Positions 16,670 to 24,663 of a DNA stretch of 64,000 nucleotides are shown here, piece after piece. Positions within the stretch are counted from its first letter, which is position 1. The number at the start of each line of letters is the position of its first letter. The DNA comes from CAYWEM01 sp964457225. GTDB lineage: Bacteria; Acidobacteriota; Aminicenantia; UBA2199. The DNA is taken from NCBI GenBank assembly GCA_964457225.1, contig CAYWEM010000007.1, forward strand, positions 97,385 through 161,384, read 5' to 3'. The notes beneath the pieces are model-generated. The model had not been told where the DNA came from, ran no database searches, and worked only from the letters and a program-made list of their open reading frames with translations. The translations under genes and the position numbers were made by a program.

Positions 16670-17860
16670 ATGAAATGGCGTGATTTAAAGCTTTCCCGCA
16701 AGCTGCCCCTGCTTTTCCTTGTTAACACTGTGATTTTAACCGTTTCGGTGATCCTGGTGGATCATTACGTTTTCGGGAGCGGAAGGTCCGGCCTGCTTTT
16801 CCTGCTTTTAATAGGTCTGGCCGTATCTCTCTACACTCTGTCACTGTACAAGATCCTCGACCATTACCTGTTGTATCCTCTGGGCTCGGTAAGACGTCAT
16901 TTCGACAAGATCAACCGCCTGCATGATCTCTCAACCAAGATTGCCGTGCACAGCCAGGATGAAATGGGCAATGTGCGCCAGTCGATCAAGGATTTCCTGG
17001 CCACCCTGTGCTTCATGGTCGCCGAGATCAAAACTTCTTCAGAATCAGTAGCTGAAGCTGCGGCCAGCCTGAGCACCCGGGCCGGCTCTTTTTCCCTGAC
17101 TTTTGACGACCAGGCCGACCATTCCATGGCCGCGGCCGACAAGGTCAGGGAAATAACCGCGAACATCGGGGCCAACCAGCAATTACTGCAGGAAACAGCG
17201 CAGAGGGTTGAAAAAATGAAAGAAGCCACTGCCGAGGGGTCGGTGATTATCGGCGATACCCAGAAAGCAGTGGATACGATTGCCAGAAAGTCGGAAAACC
17301 TTTCTCAGGTGATCGAAGGCCTGGGAGATTCCGCGGCCGGGATAGGTGAAATCCTGGCGGTGATCAACGATATCGCCGAACAGACCAACCTGCTGGCTTT
17401 GAACGCGGCCATTGAGGCGGCCCGGGCTGGGGATGCCGGCCGTGGTTTCGCCGTCGTCGCCGACGAGGTGCGCAAGCTTTCCGAACGCACGGCCAAGTCA
17501 ACCGGAGAAATAAACCGCATCGTGGCCGAAATTCAGAAAGCGGTGGCCGGAGCCGCCGGCGGTATGGCCGAAACTCTGCAGGAAGTGGAAAAAGGGCGGA
17601 GCTTTGCCGGTCGTTCCCAGGAAATGATGGGCACCTTGCAGGAAACGGCCCGGCTGGTGGAGCAAACCACTTTTACCATCCGTGATGCCGGGGTGTCCCA
17701 GGCGGCCATCATGCAGGAAGTCAACACCAACGTTCAGAGTATCGCCCTTGCCGCCGGTTCGGCCAAGAACACCCTGGCGGACATTCATCACACGCTTGAA
17801 GAGCTTTCCTCGCAGGCGGTCAACCTCCGTTCCCAGGTGGAGCGTTTCAAGACCGCCTGA
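16670..17860 (+). CDS. Methyl-accepting chemotaxis protein lacking a periplasmic sensor domain
   Basis: A 396-residue chemoreceptor. Two closely spaced hydrophobic helices (about 14-31 and 38-60) leave only about 7 periplasmic residues, so there is no extracellular ligand domain. A HAMP-like segment follows (about 65-115), then the signalling coiled coil. The hairpin tip that binds CheA/CheW is present: IAEQTNLLALNAAIEAARAG followed by GRGFAVVADEVRKLSERT (about 235-280). Such receptors usually sense internal or membrane-energy signals. No che or other flagellar genes lie nearby. It has its own promoter and a clear ribosome site. Confidence 0.93.
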   Translation: MKWRDLKLSRKLPLLFLVNTVILTVSVILVDHYVFGSGRSGLLFLLLIGLAVSLYTLSLYKILDHYLLYPLGSVRRHFDKINRLHDLSTKIAVHSQDEMGNVRQSIKDFLATLCFMVAEIKTSSESVAEAAASLSTRAGSFSLTFDDQADHSMAAADKVREITANIGANQQLLQETAQRVEKMKEATAEGSVIIGDTQKAVDTIARKSENLSQVIEGLGDSAAGIGEILAVINDIAEQTNLLALNAAIEAARAGDAGRGFAVVADEVRKLSERTAKSTGEINRIVAEIQKAVAGAAGGMAETLQEVEKGRSFAGRSQEMMGTLQETARLVEQTTFTIRDAGVSQAAIMQEVNTNVQSIALAAGSAKNTLADIHHTLEELSSQAVNLRSQVERFKTA

Positions 17861-17898
17861 TTGTATTCAGGGATTATCTTCATTCCAACAAAGAGGCA

Positions 17899-18435
17899 TC
17901 AGTCCATGTGCAGGGGCGACTGGCTTTCCGGTTCGCGGCCCAGCAGGACCATGCCGAACCTCTTGTAAATGTGGTTGTGAACCGGATCCAGGTCGTGCCA
18001 GCGGGCCAGGAATTCGGATTCCCTGAGCCAGGTGCGCCGGAATGAGGCCGGGTCCTCGAAGAGCATTACTCCACGGTCATAGCCGATCAGAATTGCGTAA
18101 TGACCGTCATTGAAGTTTTTCAGCCATTCCCTGATGGTCAGCTTGGTTTCGGCCCAGGCCTGCAATAAAACTATCACCGGGTGGCCCTGATCGATATACC
18201 CCTTGATGTCGCACAAGGGCCAGTGTTCACGGGCGATCACCTTGAATCCGGCGGCAACGGCCACCTCGATCATATGCTCCACCCGGGTGCCGTCCCGGCC
18301 TGAGCCCAGCCTGGCGATCAGTTCGTCTTCGCGCAGTTCTATTCCATAATAGGCCATGACCAGCTGGAGTGACTTGGCTCCGCAGTCGTAGTCGAAGGTC
18401 TGACGGCCTGAATGGAGGTTCAGCACCATGGACAT
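17899..18435 (-). CDS. C39-like cysteine peptidase domain protein
   Basis: A 178-residue soluble protein with the papain-like C39 fold. The catalytic cysteine lies in FDYDCGAKSLQLVMAYYG (about residue 16), the histidine in DGHYAILIGYD (about 116) and the acidic residue in LFEDPASF. There is no transporter domain or signal peptide, unlike bacteriocin-processing ABC exporters, so its substrate is unknown; it could equally be an amidase or peptidase. ATG 18435 has GGGAG 8-9 bases upstream. It lies 1 base after the N-formylglutamate amidohydrolase-like gene and is almost certainly co-transcribed with it. Confidence 0.8.
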   Translation of the reverse strand: MSMVLNLHSGRQTFDYDCGAKSLQLVMAYYGIELREDELIARLGSGRDGTRVEHMIEVAVAAGFKVIAREHWPLCDIKGYIDQGHPVIVLLQAWAETKLTIREWLKNFNDGHYAILIGYDRGVMLFEDPASFRRTWLRESEFLARWHDLDPVHNHIYKRFGMVLLGREPESQSPLHMD

Positions 18436-18436
18436 G

Positions 18437-19237
18437 TCATTTTCTCCCGCAGGTTCTGCTCCAGGCTGTCCGCAGGGATACAGCGAAAGCGCGGCGCAGT
18501 CTGTTCAGAGCCTGAACATCAGGACTGCGGTCCTGGTTCAGGTAGAGTCGCTCGTTGGTCTCCTGGATTATGGCCGGCACCCTGTTGCCCTCGCGGCGGA
18601 GGGAGTTGACTGAATGAGCACTGCATATATGGCCGTATACCTGGTGATAAGTGGAAGCATTGACGGTAACCAGGATTTCGGGCAGGTTTTTGCGCAATTC
18701 GGCCGCGTATTCCTCGACCAGTTCCTGCGGGCAGAAAGTTATGGCCTGTTCGTCAAAAGCGGAATGCTGATAGTTCATCAGTTCCACCTGGTGATCGGCC
18801 ATGCCCCGGGCGCTTACCGTGGAGTGTCCGTCAAGCATTAATTCCGCCCCGGCCATGATATTTTTTTCGATTTCCGAGTGAAAGGATTGCAGGTATTTGA
18901 CCGCCAGTTTGCGCCGCAGTTTTTGACCGGGCTGCCTTTGTCTTCGGTAAACTGCCCTGCCGTACACATCCCGCAGGGGGACGGACTCTTCGATATGGCC
19001 CGGATGACGGTTTGCTTCCAGGATCAGGCTGCAGTAGGGGAAAACCAACTGACGGTTGTCCAGTAAATCTCGAAAATCGTACAAACAGTCGGTGTACCAG
19101 TCAACGCTGCCGAGCAGGGTGGTGAAATGCTCGGACAGGCTGTCAAGCGGTATCTCCACGGGTACGGCCAGGCCGCTGTGTCCGACCACCACCAGGAGCT
19201 CCGGCATGCTTTCAAAGTTCACAGCTGTTTCTTTCAT
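18437..19237 (-). CDS. N-formylglutamate amidohydrolase-like protein
   Basis: A 266-residue cytoplasmic hydrolase of the FGase (HutG/PF05013) family, which releases formate from N-formylglutamate or acts on related N-blocked amino acids. Supporting stretches are LLVVVGHSGLAVP near the start, LILEANRHPGHIEESVPLRDVYG (about 70-92) and the metal-site-like MLDGHSTVS (about 133-141), and a downstream VPAIIQETNERLY. Start is ATG 19237 (or GTG 19240). It is immediately followed by a C39-like peptidase gene, hinting at a two-step peptide or amide breakdown; this is inference. Confidence 0.8.
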   Translation of the reverse strand: MKETAVNFESMPELLVVVGHSGLAVPVEIPLDSLSEHFTTLLGSVDWYTDCLYDFRDLLDNRQLVFPYCSLILEANRHPGHIEESVPLRDVYGRAVYRRQRQPGQKLRRKLAVKYLQSFHSEIEKNIMAGAELMLDGHSTVSARGMADHQVELMNYQHSAFDEQAITFCPQELVEEYAAELRKNLPEILVTVNASTYHQVYGHICSAHSVNSLRREGNRVPAIIQETNERLYLNQDRSPDVQALNRLRRAFAVSLRTAWSRTCGRK

Positions 19238-19443
19238 CACCCTTGCTTTAAACCAGGATGAACGGGGGCTGAATTTGCCCGGGATTCAAGGAAAACGGCC
19301 TGCGTTTGTTCAGCGCCTGCTTGCTTTATCTTGCAGGTTTTTCCGGCCATGAAAATGATTCCGGGGCCGAGATTAACAGAAAAGAACCTGGTTTTCAAGA
19401 GTCAACCGCCTGTTTCAGCAGGATTTGTCAATCAGTGAACTAC

Positions 19444-22281
19444 TCAAACCGGCGGATCGGGTGAATCGCCGCTCGACTTTTCATTTAAGTCGGCCAGGGC
19501 CTGGCGGGATCTTTGGGCCAGGAACGAATGCGGGGCGAGTTCGATGCAGAGCCGGTAACCCTGCCGTGCTTTTTCCGGCTGACCGGCCAGTTCCATGGTC
19601 TGGCCGTAGGCGTAGGCATCGTAAAAGAGCCAGAAACGCGGCCAGAACTGGCCCCGGGACATTTGTTCCAGGCGAATGAATGCTCTTTCAGCTCGCCGGG
19701 CCGCGTTGACCGGATCATGACCGGCCTCGGTCCAGGCCAGGGATACCTCGGCGAAGGGCCGATGCAGGATTGAATTGGCAGTGTAATGGCGCAGCAAGGG
19801 TTCAGCCCTTGACATATCTCCCCTTGCCATCAAGAGTCGGGCCAGTATCAGTTGCAGTTCGCTCAGGTCAAACAGGGTGCTCAGCTTGCTTTGCGGGCTT
19901 AGCATGGCCTGCAGGTCTCTTTCCAGGCGCTGGTCGTCATTGCGGTGCAGGGCTTCCAGGCCAAGCAGGGAGGCCCGGTTGTCGAGTGTGTCCGCCTGGC
20001 TGGCTTTGAGCATGCGCTGGTGCGAGTCCGCCGCCCCGGCCAGGTCGCCGCCCATCAGCAGGCAGGCCATGCGGAAGAGTTCATGACCGTAGGCCAGCCC
20101 CCAGAACGATTCCGAGTAGGGGGTCTGTTTTTCGAAAAGCTCCAGCCCGATCAGCGGTCCCTGCTCCAGAACATCCAACTCGCTGACCCGGTTGGCGGCA
20201 TCGACATTGTAAGGATCATGAGCCAGGCTTTGCTTGAAAAGCCGCCTGGCCCCGGCCAGGTCTCCTTGCTGAGCTTTGCTTTCGGCCTTGAAATAGAAGA
20301 TCAGGGAGAGCAGCCAGGGATTCTTGATCAGTTCAGTGTTGATGCCGGTCAGGATATCAGCGGCCTTGAGTCCTTCCTGGCGGTAGAGGTGAAAGTAGGC
20401 CTGGTTGAGCATGGCCAGGGCCGTGCTGTTGGCTGCGAAGTTTTCCTGAAAGACTGTTTCCTCGAAGCCCTTGATCCTGACCAGTCCCGAACGTTCGATT
20501 TCCAGGCTGACCCGGCTGCGGGCGCTCCTTACCTCTACCCTTTGCGCCGAATGCCAGTCATTGCGATGCAAGTTGCTGTGCTGGGGCAGGAAAACCAGGT
20601 CGGTGGTCTTGATCGATCCGAACAGGAAAGCCAAGGGGCTGGGCGGAATGACGGTGGCGCTTTCCCTGCTTATGTTCCAGGCCCAGATGTAATAATGACA
20701 GAAGGGATTCGAGGTCAGCAGCAGGCTGATTTCCGGGTTTTTTTCTGCCTGACCGGGCTTGAAGTTGTCCAGCAGGGTGGGAATGCTGATCCGTCCCGGA
20801 GAGAATATTGAAAAAATCGGGTTTGTTTCGTGTCCCCAGATGGTCAGCAGGGAGGGGAACATGCCCAGGGCTTGTTCGGTGCTGATCAGCATTTCAGGGC
20901 GCCGATCGCCGTCTATGTCCAGCTGGCGGACCTCGCTGAGTCGGGACCAGGGGAAGAAATCGAAATAGGACATCATTTCTATGTTGATATCCTTCTCGGT
21001 CTGCAGCCGGCCCTTGCCGTCCCAGGTGCGGCGCCGGATGGTGTAATCCGAGGGCAGAGCACTGTCAACAGCAAAACTGTAGGGATAGCCGGCCGGGGCA
21101 TATACCGCGCTGAGTTGCCGGCCGACGTTTTCGTCCACCGTGCTGATCCAGCCGGCCAGCCTGCTTCCCGGATCCGGACTGTGCCGCCACAAAACGCGGC
21201 CCAGCAGGTTGCGGCCCAGCAGTTCATCTCCTTCCAGGCTGACCGCCTTTACCGGCATGAAATAAAAGAGACCGGCCGATATGGCCAGCAGGGAGATCAG
21301 CAGCACTCGAAGCAGGCGGGCCGGTTTCCAGTGCAGCAAACGGTGCAGAACAATCCGACCCTGCTTGGTCAACAATATGGCCAGCTCGGTCGCGTCAGCC
21401 GGCCGCAAATCGGGGTCTTTTTCCAGGCAGAGGTTGAAAGCGGCGCGTGTGGATGCGGGCAAATTTAATGATCGGGGGATTTTCAGCCGGGTGGTCAGTT
21501 GACGGCCCAGAATATGGGTTGTTTCCTGCTCATCTTCGGCAAAGGGATGTCGGCCGCCCAGCATGAAATACAAAACCAGGCCGAGCTGGTAAACATCGGC
21601 CGCCGGCCCGGCTGACTGGCCCAACAGCAGTTCCGGGGGCAGGTAATGGGGTGAACCGACCAGTTCACCGGTTGAAGCGGTCTTCTGCAGGTCGTCCAGT
21701 TCACGGGTCAGGCCTAAGTCGAGTAATACCGCCTGGCCGGTCATAGTGATGATTATGTTGGATGGTTTTATATCGCGATGTACTGCTCCATGACCGTGAA
21801 TACTGCCCAGAACTGCCAGCAGCTGGTCGATGATCGGGGCGGCTTCCGTCCAGTCAAGTGCTCCCGACTCAGCCACCCGGGCGCTCAAGGTGCTGCCTTC
21901 AACCAGGTCCATCACCAGGAAGTTTATTCCCCGCCATTTTTCCAGGCTGTGCAACCTGACCAATCCAGGGTGGCGCAGTTTCTGGGCCACTTCGAATTCG
22001 CGCTGAATACGACGCTCCCGGCCACTGCCGCGGATTTGATCGGGATTTATGAACTTGAGCGCCACCCGGTTGCCGTCGCGCAGGTCCAGGGCGGCGAAAA
22101 CCAGGCTGAACCCGCCGCGGCCCAGGAAGGACTGTAACAGGTAGCGGTTGTTTAATCCCATTTCCTGTCCAGGTCTCCAGCAGACCAGTTCATTCCAGGT
22201 CATGCTTTCCTGGACTTCATCCGGCGGTTCGATGCGACCGCTTTCCGCGAGCAGGTTTAAAACAGTTTCTTCATTCTGCAT
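19444..22281 (-). CDS. Membrane Ser/Thr protein kinase with extracytoplasmic and TPR regions
   Basis: A 945-residue Hanks-type kinase. Kinase domain at about 45-305: glycine loop GRGGFSLVF, lysine in VALKFINP, catalytic loop HRDIKPSN, DLG in place of DFG, and APE-like PPELLLG. A single membrane helix (about 324-342, LLRVLLISLLAISAGLFYF) is followed by a beta-rich region (about 350-620) with a calcium-type LDIDGDRRPEML repeat, and then TPR-like helices (about 620-925). The frame runs to TTG 22314, but the -10 box covers that codon, so ATG 22281 is the start. It is divergent from the inverted-repeat element and the deaminase gene. Confidence 0.9.
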   Translation of the reverse strand: MQNEETVLNLLAESGRIEPPDEVQESMTWNELVCWRPGQEMGLNNRYLLQSFLGRGGFSLVFAALDLRDGNRVALKFINPDQIRGSGRERRIQREFEVAQKLRHPGLVRLHSLEKWRGINFLVMDLVEGSTLSARVAESGALDWTEAAPIIDQLLAVLGSIHGHGAVHRDIKPSNIIITMTGQAVLLDLGLTRELDDLQKTASTGELVGSPHYLPPELLLGQSAGPAADVYQLGLVLYFMLGGRHPFAEDEQETTHILGRQLTTRLKIPRSLNLPASTRAAFNLCLEKDPDLRPADATELAILLTKQGRIVLHRLLHWKPARLLRVLLISLLAISAGLFYFMPVKAVSLEGDELLGRNLLGRVLWRHSPDPGSRLAGWISTVDENVGRQLSAVYAPAGYPYSFAVDSALPSDYTIRRRTWDGKGRLQTEKDINIEMMSYFDFFPWSRLSEVRQLDIDGDRRPEMLISTEQALGMFPSLLTIWGHETNPIFSIFSPGRISIPTLLDNFKPGQAEKNPEISLLLTSNPFCHYYIWAWNISRESATVIPPSPLAFLFGSIKTTDLVFLPQHSNLHRNDWHSAQRVEVRSARSRVSLEIERSGLVRIKGFEETVFQENFAANSTALAMLNQAYFHLYRQEGLKAADILTGINTELIKNPWLLSLIFYFKAESKAQQGDLAGARRLFKQSLAHDPYNVDAANRVSELDVLEQGPLIGLELFEKQTPYSESFWGLAYGHELFRMACLLMGGDLAGAADSHQRMLKASQADTLDNRASLLGLEALHRNDDQRLERDLQAMLSPQSKLSTLFDLSELQLILARLLMARGDMSRAEPLLRHYTANSILHRPFAEVSLAWTEAGHDPVNAARRAERAFIRLEQMSRGQFWPRFWLFYDAYAYGQTMELAGQPEKARQGYRLCIELAPHSFLAQRSRQALADLNEKSSGDSPDPPV

Positions 22282-22313
22282 TAAGGGTTGCGAATAATAG
22301 CTTGTGCCCGACA

Positions 22314-22342
22314 ATTATAATTTGTCAGCTTGATGTAGTCAA
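22314..22342 (-). promoter_or_regulatory. Promoter of the Ser/Thr kinase gene
   Basis: Minus strand: -35 TTGACT (22342-22337), 17-base spacer, -10 TATAAT (22319-22314). Start near 22307, about 26 bases before ATG 22281. This rules out TTG 22314 as the start codon. Confidence 0.75.
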
Positions 22343-22374
22343 TCTTGGCCCCCATGGTCCCCATGTGGTCCCCA

Positions 22375-22403
22375 CCCTGTGATGCTTGCAATATGCAGTT
22401 TAA
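22375..22403 (+). repeat. 29-bp direct repeat, copy 1
   Basis: CCCTGTGATGCTTGCAATAT followed by GCAGTTTAA, identical over 29 bases to 23520-23548. It lies on the outer left side of the inverted-repeat element, next to the kinase promoter. Unlike copy 2 it is not followed by a -10 box. Confidence 0.9.
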
Positions 22404-22413
22404 GAACCACAAT

Positions 22414-22443
22414 GGGGGACGGTACTTGATTTCTTGAATTCTT
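22414..22443 (+). repeat. Left inverted repeat
   Basis: GGGGGACGGTACTTGATTTC followed by TTGAATTCTT. It matches the reverse complement of 23489-23518 at 27 of 30 positions. Confidence 0.85.
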
Positions 22444-22484
22444 TGTCTTACCCTGGATAGAAGCTGTAGAGCGTAACCCGGAAA

Positions 22485-23351
22485 CTATGATCTGGTCACG
22501 TTTATTACTTCGGCCAACAGGCGCCATTCCTTATGAATGTTACGGCGCCAGACGCGTAGAAAACCGAAGCTGCCTGAGACAAAACCACCCTGCCCGCTGC
22601 CGTATACAACTCCGAAATCACCCGATTCCGCTGAAATTTCCCCGGAGCATTCCCAACTTACTTTTTTCCCGGCCAGCAGGAGCAGTGCTTCCCTGATTCC
22701 TTTCTGCGGCATTTTACCGGGAAGATGGAGGCGGTAGCCGGAGTCGGCCCAGTTTTCCAGGGCTCGACCGGGATCTCGGCCGGCTTCTTCCAGGTAGGCC
22801 GATTCAGTGTCTTGCAGTGCTGAAGGCCGAAAATGCTCTTCTGAAAAAGGATAAAGAAAAGTGGTTTCGTCCTGGCGGCCGGCAAATAATTCTGGAGTGT
22901 CCGTTCCGAGGTCGGCGATCACTTCCCAGATACCTTTTTCATTCCGCCGCCAGATAGAAAAATATGTACCGCAGCGGACCGGTTCCGTGGCTGAACGGCG
23001 GCTTTCCACCGGCCCGGTTGAATATGCCAGCCGACCATCGGCCGAAACGGCGATTTCTGTCGGCCACCAGTACAGGCTGATGCCCCAGGAAGGGCTTTGA
23101 GAAAGAATCTCTGCCGCCGAAACGGGCATGGGATTAAACATCAGGGCATCGGTCGCAAAAAACTCCAGGAAGGCATCCTTCGGGTCGATGACCTGGGCAC
23201 GGGCTGCAAAGGCTCTCTCTCGTTCAGCGACTTCCGATGCGGCCAGGCGCTGGACTCCGCTTTCACGGGAATCAGTTTTGATAATCATGGCAATTGGCGC
23301 AATTACAAAGACGATCAGACAAATCAGGAACAATCCGGGTAACGAGGTCAT
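22485..23351 (-). CDS. Membrane-anchored NTF2-like (DUF4440-type) duplicated protein
   Basis: A 288-residue protein with an N-terminal signal anchor (about 4-24, LPGLFLICLIVFVIAPIAMI), then two NTF2/SnoaL-like halves. Half 1 (about 45-150) has AERERAFAARAQVIDPKDAF, FATDALMF and WWPTEIAVSADGRLAYSTG with GTYFSIWRRNEKGIWEVIAD; half 2 (about 180-285) repeats this with SGSFGFLRVWRRNIHKEWRLL. Such folds are enzymes or binding proteins; the function is unknown. The frame runs up to 23498, into the right inverted repeat, but ATG 23351 begins the anchor. It is the only gene in the repeat-bounded element, oriented like the kinase gene. Confidence 0.8.
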   Translation of the reverse strand: MTSLPGLFLICLIVFVIAPIAMIIKTDSRESGVQRLAASEVAERERAFAARAQVIDPKDAFLEFFATDALMFNPMPVSAAEILSQSPSWGISLYWWPTEIAVSADGRLAYSTGPVESRRSATEPVRCGTYFSIWRRNEKGIWEVIADLGTDTPELFAGRQDETTFLYPFSEEHFRPSALQDTESAYLEEAGRDPGRALENWADSGYRLHLPGKMPQKGIREALLLLAGKKVSWECSGEISAESGDFGVVYGSGQGGFVSGSFGFLRVWRRNIHKEWRLLAEVINVTRS

Positions 23352-23488
23352 GTTTTCCGCCCTGGTCTTTTGTTTTTCCACCGAAAAAATGTACTCCTCA
23401 AAGCCGGTTTTTGCAAGTCGGCAGTGAAGTTTTGATTCCAGGCAAAATAAAAAAGTTTCGGATCCACTGTTATAGTCTGTCGGTCGTG

Positions 23489-23518
23489 AAGAAGTCAAGA
23501 AAACAAGAACCGTCCCCC
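23489..23518 (-). repeat. Right inverted repeat
   Basis: Read on the minus strand from 23518: GGGGGACGGTTCTTGTTTTC followed by TTGACTTCTT. It differs from the left copy at 3 of 30 positions. Confidence 0.85.
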
Positions 23519-23519
23519 C

Positions 23520-23548
23520 CCCTGTGATGCTTGCAATATGCAGTTTAA
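23520..23548 (+). repeat. 29-bp direct repeat, copy 2 (contains the deaminase -35 box)
   Basis: Identical to 22375-22403. The TTGCAA within it (23531-23536) is the -35 box of the deaminase promoter, so this is probably the native copy and the other the duplicate. Confidence 0.9.
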
Positions 23549-23559
23549 AGAGTTATCAT
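23531..23559 (+). promoter_or_regulatory. Promoter of the deaminase operon (leaderless geometry)
   Basis: -35 TTGCAA (23531-23536), 17-base spacer, -10 TATCAT (23554-23559). The start point 7-8 bases on coincides with ATG 23567; no Shine-Dalgarno site precedes it. Confidence 0.6.
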
Positions 23560-23566
23560 CCTGAAA

Positions 23567-24076
23567 ATGATCAAGCGGCCGGACAAGGACATCTATTATC
23601 TCGATATCGCCAAGGTGGTGGCCAATCGTTCCACCTGTCTCAAGGTCAGGGTCGGGGCGATTATAGTCCGTGACGACCAGATCATCGCCGCCGGTTATGT
23701 CGGGGCGCCCCGCAACACCAGGAGTTCCCTGGAACACGGTTTCTGTCTGCGCCGCAAACTGGAAATTCCCTCGGGCACCCAGTACGAGTTATGCCGCTCG
23801 GTGCATGCCGAGCAGAATGCCATCATCAACGCCGCCCGGGCCGGAGTCAGCTTGTTCCAGGGTGATATGTACATCTACGGAGCCAGGCGTGAACCCGATG
23901 AAAGCATCTTCGCCTTTCCCTGTTTTATCTGCAAGAAAATGATCATCAACGCCGGGCTGGTCCGGGTGATCGTTTCAACGCCCGAAGGCGATCCGGCTTG
24001 CTTCAGGGTGGAAGACTGGATCAGGGAATGGCAGGCCAAGGACATCGTCGAAGACCAGGTCCGCTACCAGGGGTAA
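23567..24076 (+). CDS. Deoxycytidylate (dCMP) deaminase family protein
   Basis: A 169-residue zinc-dependent deaminase that converts dCMP to dUMP for thymidylate synthesis, or acts on a related cytosine nucleotide. The zinc site is complete: HAEQNAI (about 80-86) and PCFICKKMI (about 110-118, C-x-x-C). GAIIVRDDQIIAAGYVGAPR and the SGTQYELCRSVHAEQ insertion are typical of dCMP deaminase/ComEB. The start ATG 23567 is fixed by the promoter. It is followed after 2 bases by a P-loop kinase-like gene, an arrangement reminiscent of fused kinase-deaminase proteins. Confidence 0.9.
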   Translation: MIKRPDKDIYYLDIAKVVANRSTCLKVRVGAIIVRDDQIIAAGYVGAPRNTRSSLEHGFCLRRKLEIPSGTQYELCRSVHAEQNAIINAARAGVSLFQGDMYIYGARREPDESIFAFPCFICKKMIINAGLVRVIVSTPEGDPACFRVEDWIREWQAKDIVEDQVRYQG

Positions 24077-24078
24077 TC

Positions 24079-24663
24079 TTGAACGGATCACGACTGCATA
24101 TCGGCTTGACCGGGCCCATGGCCTCCGGCAAGGGTGAGGCCGTGGCCGTCCTGGAGCAACTCGGTTTCAAGTACGTTTCACTATCGGACCTGGTTCGGAA
24201 AAGGGCGGCGCTCCAGCCTGGCCCGGTGGACCGGGCCGCCATGCAGAAGATCGGCAATGAATTACGCCGCCGTGGCGGAGCCGGAGTGCTGGGCGGGATG
24301 ATCCGGGAACTGGTGGAATCCGGCCCGGAAAAGAAATGGGTAATTGACGGTATCCGCAACCCGGCTGAAGTGAACGAATTGCGCCGCTTGCCCCGGTTTT
24401 TCCTGCTGGGGGTGACGGCTGAACCGGAAGTAATTCTGGCCAGAATGCGTTCACGCAGTCGTCCGGGAGATCCCTTTGATGAAGAAGCAGCTCGCCTGGT
24501 CCTGGCCCGGGAATGGGGTGAAGGACAGGCTGAAGAAGGCCAGCAGGTCGGCCGCTGCCTGGAAACGGCCGATTTCACCATCAGTAACAACGGCGGACTG
24601 GAGGAATTTCGCGCGGCGGTCCGCGCGCTGGCCCTGTCCCTGGAGGATCAACATGAAAACTGA
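24079..24663 (+). CDS. P-loop kinase-like protein (dephospho-CoA kinase / dNMP kinase related)
   Basis: A 194-residue P-loop NTPase. Walker A is GLTGPMASGKGEAV (about 8-21), then KYVSLSDLVRKRAA, ELRRRGGAGVLGGMIREL, the DGIRNPAEV motif (about 94-102) and EEGQQVGRCLETADFTISNN near the end. This is not canonical CoaE; it looks like the kinase-like half found fused to deaminases. TTG 24079 is taken as start: AGGGG lies 5 bases upstream and the frame upstream runs inside the deaminase gene. It overlaps coaD by 11 bases, so deaminase, kinase and coaD form one operon. Confidence 0.75.
   Translation: MNGSRLHIGLTGPMASGKGEAVAVLEQLGFKYVSLSDLVRKRAALQPGPVDRAAMQKIGNELRRRGGAGVLGGMIRELVESGPEKKWVIDGIRNPAEVNELRRLPRFFLLGVTAEPEVILARMRSRSRPGDPFDEEAARLVLAREWGEGQAEEGQQVGRCLETADFTISNNGGLEEFRAAVRALALSLEDQHEN

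Larger units (their letters stand above)
22404..23519. mobile_element. 1.1-kb inverted-repeat-bounded element carrying an NTF2-like gene
   Basis: The segment between the two 29-bp direct repeats. Near its ends are inverted repeats (22414-22443 and 23489-23518) with 27 of 30 bases identical, starting GGGGGACGGT. The only gene is the DUF4440/NTF2-like membrane-anchored protein; there is no transposase, so it would need a helper in trans. The left end has ten bases (GAACCACAAT) outside the repeat that the right end lacks. The GGGGACGGTTCTTG-type sequence resembles, from memory, repeats seen beside REP-associated transposases. Alternative: a recombination product of dispersed repeats rather than a true transposon. 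Confidence 0.55.

Noticed and set aside
22282..22314. TTG 22314 as the start of the Ser/Thr kinase
   Set aside because: It overlaps the -10 box of a TTGACT-N17-TATAAT promoter; transcription begins downstream, so ATG 22281 is used.
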